This document shows, piece by piece, positions 58,948-64,000 of a DNA stretch of 64,000 bases; the first letter of the stretch is position 1, and each line of letters starts with the position of its first letter. The notes below the pieces were generated by a model, which made no database searches, was not told the origin of the DNA, and saw only the letters and a list, made by a program, of their open reading frames with translations. The translations under genes and the position numbers were made by a program. Source of the DNA: Rheinheimera maricola (GTDB lineage: Bacteria > Pseudomonadota > Gammaproteobacteria > Enterobacterales > Alteromonadaceae). The stretch is from assembly GCF_016918075.2 (NCBI RefSeq), contig NZ_JAERPS020000005.1, positions 248,001-312,000 on the forward strand, read 5' to 3'.

Positions 58948-61713
58948 ATGGAAAATACCTCGTTTAGTAAACCGATTTTTAAACGTCTGATACTGCTGTC
59001 CATTTTGACACTGCTAGCGCAGGCCGCACTCTTTGTCTTTATCAACCAGCCTGAACGTGGTTTAAATGAGCAACAACTTGACCGACTTAGTGCCGACACC
59101 CGCTTGTTAGGCCGGGCTTTGCAACCGGAGCTGTTGCAAAACAACATTGCCAGCGCAGAACAAATATTATTTCAAACCCGCGACGGCAATACTGACCGCG
59201 CGATTTACCTTTATGTTACCTCCGAGAATCAACAAGCTGAACTCATTGCCAACACGAACAGCGTGCCAGGTTTCGTGCCTCAGCCGCAATGGCAAGAGCT
59301 GGCCGAGATACAAAATAGCTACCTGGTTGTTAATCATCTGGTTAAGCTGCCCAATCAAAAACTTGCAATACTTATTTATGTACAACAATTAAAAGTGGCC
59401 ACTTATTGGCCTGCTGTAGTGGTTTTTATTATCAGCCTGGCACTGGGTTTATTACTGAGTGGCTTTTTTGCCTATGCTATTTCTGGCTTTTTTAGCCGCC
59501 GTATGGAACCGCTGCTAGCAGGTACCCGCCAAGCACTGGATAAAGAGCAATACAATAGTAGCGTAGACAGCCATGCTCAGGACAGTTACGGCACGCTGGG
59601 TAGCTACATTAACCAGCTATTTCGCCGTATAGAGCACACGCAAGAGGCGCTGGCTGAATCTGAGCTCAACATCAAAAACCTAAAACGCGAAGTAGATACC
59701 CGCATCAAAGAGCGCACTGATGCGCTGGAAACCGCGAAACTGACAGCAGAAAAAGCCAACGAAGCTAAATCCACCTTTCTGGCCACTATGAGCCATGAAA
59801 TTCGCACGCCGATGAATGGCATTATCGGCACCATAGATTTACTGCGTAAAACCCAACTATCCACTTCGCAGTTTCGTATGACCGATACCGTGCGTGAATC
59901 ATCTTTTTCACTGCTGCGTATTTTGGACGACATTTTAGACTTTTCTAAAATTGAAGCCGGTAAGTTAGAACTTGAGACCATTCCCCTGTCATTGGTGGAA
60001 ATTATTGAAGCAGTAGGCCGTATATTGGTTTCAGTCGCGCATCAGCGGCAAATTGATTTAAAGTTATTTATTGACCCGCGCATACCCGACGGTCTGGTGG
60101 GTGATCCGGTGCGCTTACGGCAAATTCTGTATAATCTGGCTGGCAATGCTATTAAATTTACCCAAACCACGCCGGAAAAGACCGGGCTGGTTATTATTAA
60201 AGCCGAGTTGCTTGAAGAAAATATCGATTTTAGCCAAATTCAGTTTAGCGTAATTGACAATGGCAAAGGCATGACACAGCGCCAAATTAACTACGTATTT
60301 CAACCATTCAACCAAGCTGAAGGCTCTATTACACGTAAGTTTGGCGGCACCGGGTTAGGTTTATCTATTTGCCAACGGCTCACCAACCTGATGTATGGCG
60401 ACATTAACGTCAACAGCAAGGTAGATGAAGGCACCGAGTTTGTTGTCAGCATTCCAATGCGCCGTTCAGACGAAATCAAGTATCTTGATAAAGAATTATT
60501 GCATGATATTCATTTGTTTTTGTTCAGTGCAGATCCGCACAACAGCCTGCACCTGAGCGCCTATTTTAGCCATACCGGTGCAGATCTGGATATTGCCAGC
60601 GACTTTGCCACCTTGCTGCAAAAAGCTAAAGCCATGCGACCTTTGCCGCCTAAACAAGCCGCGGTATGGGTACTGGATGCAACTTATGAGCAGATCTCGG
60701 CTAACGAGATAGATCAGCTACGTCAACTTGATGCTATGAGCCAGGTGCAATTTGTTGTTATAACGAATCAGGTTGAGTTATCTGAGCGCAGCAATGATCA
60801 GGTATATTATCTGCACAGCTCACCTATCTGCCGCAGCCATTTATTCGAAGCGGTATTAATTGCCGCAAGGCGCAAGGCCAAGCCAGTTTACGCCGGTAAC
60901 GACTTTAGTCAGGCGCGGTTAGCACCTACACAAGAAGAGGCGCGCAAGCAACGCCGGCTGGTACTGCTAGCTGAAGATAATCTTATGAACCAGCGCGTTA
61001 TAGTTGAGCAATTAAATGCCTTAGGCTATGCCGTTGAAGTTGCCGATGATGGTGCTATAGCGCTGGAGAAATGGCGCCAGTATCACTATCCGCTGCTGCT
61101 AACGGATTTACATATGCCCAATATGAGTGGTTATGATTTAGCGGCTGCTATCCGCAAAGAAAGCTTACATTTAAGTGAAGGTGCCGAATTCACCCGAATC
61201 GTAGCCGTAACCGCAAATGCGCTCAAAGGTGAAGAGCAAAAGTGCCTCAGCGTCGGCATGGATGGATACATTACCAAGCCCATTGAATTAGCCACGCTGG
61301 AGATTATGCTAACGCGTTGGCTACCCCACCCAGCCGAACCAAAAACAGCAGTTAGCGCGAGCAATGACAATAACCAAAGCAGTTCGCCAATATGCTTTAC
61401 TACAATCGCTAATTTCCTTGGCAACGATCCGGCAAAGCACGAAGAGTACTTAAACTACTTTGTTAAACATGCAGCAGAATTACTCAGTAACATGACGGCT
61501 GGAGCTGAAAATCAGGATCGCAGCGCGGTTCGGGCTATTGCACATCAGTTTAAGTCGGTGGCAAAAAGTGTTGGCGCCCTGAGCCTGGCAACCGATGCTT
61601 TAAAGCTGGAGAAAGCGGCCGAAGAGAGCGACTGGGCAGTAATTAATGAATACATCCGCCTGATGCAAGATAAATATCAAGATGTCGTCAGTTACGTCAG
61701 ACAACGCTATTAA
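58948..61713 (+). CDS. BarA-like hybrid sensor histidine kinase
   Basis: 921 aa inner membrane phosphorelay kinase. Two membrane helices (about 12-31 and 157-180) frame a ~125-aa periplasmic sensor. Then a HAMP-like linker and coiled coil, HisKA ([11 protein letters not shown], phospho-His283), HATPase_c (N-box [18 protein letters not shown]), a degenerate receiver-like region (~515-640), a complete receiver (acidic pair in LAEDN, phospho-Asp720 in LTDLHMP, Lys in TKPI) and a C-terminal HPt ([13 protein letters not shown], His866). The architecture matches BarA, but no cognate response regulator is in the window. Confidence 0.9.
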   Translation: MENTSFSKPIFKRLILLSILTLLAQAALFVFINQPERGLNEQQLDRLSADTRLLGRALQPELLQNNIASAEQILFQTRDGNTDRAIYLYVTSENQQAELIANTNSVPGFVPQPQWQELAEIQNSYLVVNHLVKLPNQKLAILIYVQQLKVATYWPAVVVFIISLALGLLLSGFFAYAISGFFSRRMEPLLAGTRQALDKEQYNSSVDSHAQDSYGTLGSYINQLFRRIEHTQEALAESELNIKNLKREVDTRIKERTDALETAKLTAEKANEAKSTFLATMSHEIRTPMNGIIGTIDLLRKTQLSTSQFRMTDTVRESSFSLLRILDDILDFSKIEAGKLELETIPLSLVEIIEAVGRILVSVAHQRQIDLKLFIDPRIPDGLVGDPVRLRQILYNLAGNAIKFTQTTPEKTGLVIIKAELLEENIDFSQIQFSVIDNGKGMTQRQINYVFQPFNQAEGSITRKFGGTGLGLSICQRLTNLMYGDINVNSKVDEGTEFVVSIPMRRSDEIKYLDKELLHDIHLFLFSADPHNSLHLSAYFSHTGADLDIASDFATLLQKAKAMRPLPPKQAAVWVLDATYEQISANEIDQLRQLDAMSQVQFVVITNQVELSERSNDQVYYLHSSPICRSHLFEAVLIAARRKAKPVYAGNDFSQARLAPTQEEARKQRRLVLLAEDNLMNQRVIVEQLNALGYAVEVADDGAIALEKWRQYHYPLLLTDLHMPNMSGYDLAAAIRKESLHLSEGAEFTRIVAVTANALKGEEQKCLSVGMDGYITKPIELATLEIMLTRWLPHPAEPKTAVSASNDNNQSSSPICFTTIANFLGNDPAKHEEYLNYFVKHAAELLSNMTAGAENQDRSAVRAIAHQFKSVAKSVGALSLATDALKLEKAAEESDWAVINEYIRLMQDKYQDVVSYVRQRY

Positions 61714-61727
61714 TTCGACTAACAGGC

Positions 61728-61758
61728 AAAAAAACGCCAGCTACACGCTGGCGTTTTT
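61728..61758. terminator. Bidirectional terminator between the histidine kinase and nuclease genes
   Basis: 9-bp stem AACGCCAGC / GCTGGCGTT with a TACAC loop, T-tracts on both strands. It lies 14 bp past the kinase stop and 3 bp past the stop of the convergent nuclease gene. Confidence 0.92.
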
Positions 61759-61761
61759 GTA

Positions 61762-63387
61762 TCAATTGCCCCAGATGGCGCTAACAAACTGCGGGTAATC
61801 AATAAAAGGGTTGCGGTTACCCTGATATTCATAAGCTGCATCATTGCGGTCACGTTCTTTCTGGCTAACCGGGTCCAACTGATGCCACTGCTTTAACAGC
61901 TGTAATAGCCAGCTTTCAAATACCTGGGTACTACTGCCGTTAAGCGCCGCATTGGCTTCAGTGCTGTTATTTTGCCAGCCTGTTAGCTGATCCTGATAGC
62001 GGGTCGCCATATAAAAGTACGCCCGGGCAATATCACCTTTAAACTCGTCGATTGGTTCAAATACCGTGCCGTTATAACCACTGCTGCTTAATGCTGCACC
62101 CAATTTAGAGCCGTTGGTCGAGGTGTAACTGGCGCTGCCGACTTTACCATACGGAAAGCTGCTGCGCTTTGAGTTGACAAAACCGTCAGTGGCAAAGATA
62201 TGATGCACATCTGAGTTCATTGGTTCTATCGCACCGCCAAACCAGCTACGTGGAAACGAATGCTCTCGGTTATAACAATCCGCTTCACTGTTGTAGCTAC
62301 CACACTGATTAACACTAGCCACATAAACATAAGCGTCAGTTGCCGCCGGGTTTTCGGAGTAAATATCCAAAATAGAGCCATCCTGCTCATAGTAATTGTC
62401 CAGCTCATTGACGGTATAAAACGTCCATAACGCACTGTAACCCTGCGCCGTATGGCTGCTAATAATATTATGCAACGCTGTTTTTAGGGTATAGCCAGTT
62501 AACCCTGCCGCATCAGCGTAATATGCATCCAGATCAGCGCTGCCGCCGCTGTTACCCACCGTAAATGCATGACTTTGCTGATAGGTGAAACTAGCGCCAC
62601 TGAATACTTCAGTACCGTTTATGCTCAGGCTATAGCTACCACTGCCAAAACTACAACAAATACCATCGCCATAGCTGTCATCTATGCGGAAGCTATAATC
62701 GCCATCAGCCAGACACCACTGTTCGGTGTAGCTGGTGTTGTTACTCAGGTTGCCACTGGCATAAGCCTGTTGGTTATTGCCATCTGTTAGCTGCCAGCTG
62801 GTTTCACTGGCATACCTGTCTGTGGTTAAGGAGAAAGTTGCCGTTGTTGCCGCGCAACCGGCTGGCGGTGGTTCAACAGGCGTGGAGGTAGGCTGGAAGT
62901 CATCAACATATACCAACTCACTGCCGTCAAAGCCGCTGACGTCATAAAAGCGCAGACCAATCTCGATAGTGCCAGTACTAGCCGCCGTGTAGTTGTAACT
63001 CAGCGTTTGCCACTGTCCGGTAAGCTGCTCGTTCGAATAGCCCTGATAGCCGTTTACATAAAGCCGGGCGCGCATATTGCCTTCAGTGTGATACACCGCA
63101 GTGCTGAAGTTATACGTCTGGCCAGCGCTAACATTGACCGACTGACGTAAGTCGGTATTAGCCTGGTCTGTGGTGTTTACATTGACGGCTGCAGCCCTAG
63201 CGCCAGCCAGCTTAATTGTGTTGGATGGACTTAGCGTGATGCCACTGTCAATTTGGCTCCAATCGAGCGGCTGATTGGCGCTCCATTGCTCAAAGCCACC
63301 ATTTAATACTGTTGCTTGTGCCGTAAAACAAACGCCGGCAAGCAAACAAAGTGAAACGCTGTTTTTATGCATTGTTATTATTCTCAT
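61762..63387 (-). CDS. Secreted endonuclease I family nuclease with accessory domains
   Basis: 541 aa exported protein. A signal peptide (cut after TAQA near residue 26; an internal ATG at 63372 would give a more standard signal) is followed by a jelly-roll carbohydrate-binding-like module (~28-168), a Cys-rich domain with GDGICC (~180-275), and a C-terminal EndA/NucM-type domain (~285-541) with NREHSFPRSWFG and NSDVHHIFATD, the His and metal-ligand motifs. It likely degrades extracellular DNA for nutrients or biofilm turnover. Stands alone. Confidence 0.88.
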   Translation of the reverse strand: MRIITMHKNSVSLCLLAGVCFTAQATVLNGGFEQWSANQPLDWSQIDSGITLSPSNTIKLAGARAAAVNVNTTDQANTDLRQSVNVSAGQTYNFSTAVYHTEGNMRARLYVNGYQGYSNEQLTGQWQTLSYNYTAASTGTIEIGLRFYDVSGFDGSELVYVDDFQPTSTPVEPPPAGCAATTATFSLTTDRYASETSWQLTDGNNQQAYASGNLSNNTSYTEQWCLADGDYSFRIDDSYGDGICCSFGSGSYSLSINGTEVFSGASFTYQQSHAFTVGNSGGSADLDAYYADAAGLTGYTLKTALHNIISSHTAQGYSALWTFYTVNELDNYYEQDGSILDIYSENPAATDAYVYVASVNQCGSYNSEADCYNREHSFPRSWFGGAIEPMNSDVHHIFATDGFVNSKRSSFPYGKVGSASYTSTNGSKLGAALSSSGYNGTVFEPIDEFKGDIARAYFYMATRYQDQLTGWQNNSTEANAALNGSSTQVFESWLLQLLKQWHQLDPVSQKERDRNDAAYEYQGNRNPFIDYPQFVSAIWGN

Positions 63388-63499
63388 GGTTGTTGTTATA
63401 AACGTAGAGTCTTGGCTACAGCAGTCAGACTACGCACACACTATTGCAAACAATGTGGCTAAAAAGAAAGCAGTGATGAATTTTTTATGACATTTAAAA

Positions 63500-63524
63500 C
63501 AAAAAAAGGCAGCCAATGGCTGCC
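63500..63524 (-). terminator. Rho-independent terminator after isocitrate lyase
   Basis: 8-bp stem GGCAGCCA / TGGCTGCC with a 1-nt spacer (effective loop 3-5 nt), followed on the minus strand by seven T. It lies about 48 bp past the aceA stop. Confidence 0.85.
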
Positions 63525-63571
63525 CAAACTGTCAGTTTCCTGACCACGTAGTGTAAAAGCTAACTTAACAT

Positions 63572-64000
63572 TTAGAACTGATTCATGGTGTTATGTGCAC
63601 CACCGGCCTTTAACGCTGCTTCACCAGAGAAATACTCTTTGTGGTCGTCGCCCATATCCGAACCAGACATATTCTGGTGTTTAACACAGGCAATACCTTG
63701 GCGTATTTCTTTACGTTGTACCCCTTCGACATAACCCAGCATACCGGCAGCACCAAAATACTCTTTCGCCAGATTGTCCGTCGACAGCGCGGCAGTATGA
63801 TAAGTAGGTAACGTGATCAGATGATGGAAAATACCGGCTTCACGCGCACTATCAGCCTGGAAGGTGCGAATACGGTTATCGGCTTCCAGCGCCAGCTCAG
63901 TCGCGTCGTAATCGGCACTCATCAACTGAGCGCGCTCGTAAGCTGCTACATCTTTACCGGCCGCCTGCCACGCATCAAACACCTGCTGACGGAAGTTCAG
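63572..64000 (-). CDS. aceA: Isocitrate lyase, C-terminal part (continues beyond the window)
   Basis: Glyoxylate shunt enzyme that splits isocitrate to succinate and glyoxylate. The frame is open to the window edge, so the ~142 residues here are the C-terminus. FHHLITLPTYHTAALSTDNLAKEYFG and CVKHQNMSGSDMGDDHKEYF ... AGGAHNTMNQF match the long form (about 530 aa) found in Pseudomonas and Alteromonas relatives. The catalytic KKCGH loop lies outside the window. A GTG at 63982 is internal, not the start. Confidence 0.92.
   Translation of the reverse strand: MNFRQQVFDAWQAAGKDVAAYERAQLMSADYDATELALEADNRIRTFQADSAREAGIFHHLITLPTYHTAALSTDNLAKEYFGAAGMLGYVEGVQRKEIRQGIACVKHQNMSGSDMGDDHKEYFSGEAALKAGGAHNTMNQF

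Overview
The window is chromosomal DNA of a Gram-negative gammaproteobacterium. Gene content and order (rpsB-tsf-pyrH-frr-uppS-cdsA-dxr-rseP-bamA-skp-lpxD-fabZ-lpxA-lpxB-rnhB-dnaE-accA, truC next to yqcA and yqcC, ppnN-xni, a long-form isocitrate lyase, DUF3192 and DUF2789 families) fit Alteromonadales-like marine or freshwater bacteria such as Rheinheimera, Arsukibacterium or Alishewanella. The genus is an inference from gene families and was not checked by a database search.

Layout. 1-2761: end of a patatin-like phospholipase, a diguanylate cyclase and tilS. 2859-22120 (minus strand): a long, tightly packed housekeeping cluster running from the rpsB promoter and leader through translation factors (rpsB, tsf, frr), UMP kinase, undecaprenyl-PP, phospholipid and isoprenoid synthesis (uppS, cdsA, dxr), envelope assembly (rseP, bamA, skp), lipid A and fatty acid genes, dnaE and accA, closed by a clear terminator. 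22224-26491 (plus): map-glnD-dapD. 26552-28705: a small membrane protein, cysZ and a class III-like ppk2.

28745-35990 is an accessory island: a secreted YD-repeat (Rhs) polymorphic toxin locus on the minus strand. The main Rhs gene is interrupted by an in-frame amber codon inside its Hint (intein-like) domain, just before the toxin tip. A second, orphan Rhs tip with a different toxin and immunity gene lies downstream. The two tips share a ~398-bp repeat of the Rhs core, and each immunity gene is followed about 20 bp later by an identical 23-bp sequence. The island lies between an intact yqcA and a diverged in-frame 3' fragment of a second yqcA.

36088-49855 returns to conserved genes: yqcA-truC-yqcC, several DUF families, syd and queF (divergent), a second diguanylate cyclase, ppnN-xni-DUF3192, a divergent HDOD-like protein and NAD-type isocitrate dehydrogenase. 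50124-52601 is a second accessory island: minus-strand secreted-protein genes separated by integron attC recombination sites, with no integrase in the window (a CALIN-type cassette array), bordered on one side by a ParE toxin remnant. 52870-55885 is a nucleoside salvage cluster (deaminase, gpt, deoD, deoB). The window ends with a prolyl oligopeptidase lipoprotein, a Phe-Thr-Phe tRNA cluster with a strong promoter, a BarA-like hybrid histidine kinase, a secreted endonuclease I-family nuclease and the C-terminal end of isocitrate lyase.

The most interesting regions are the Rhs locus, where recombination across the core repeat would remove the amber codon and put the orphan toxin in frame, and the cassette array. 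Both are accessory modules set in an otherwise conserved chromosome.
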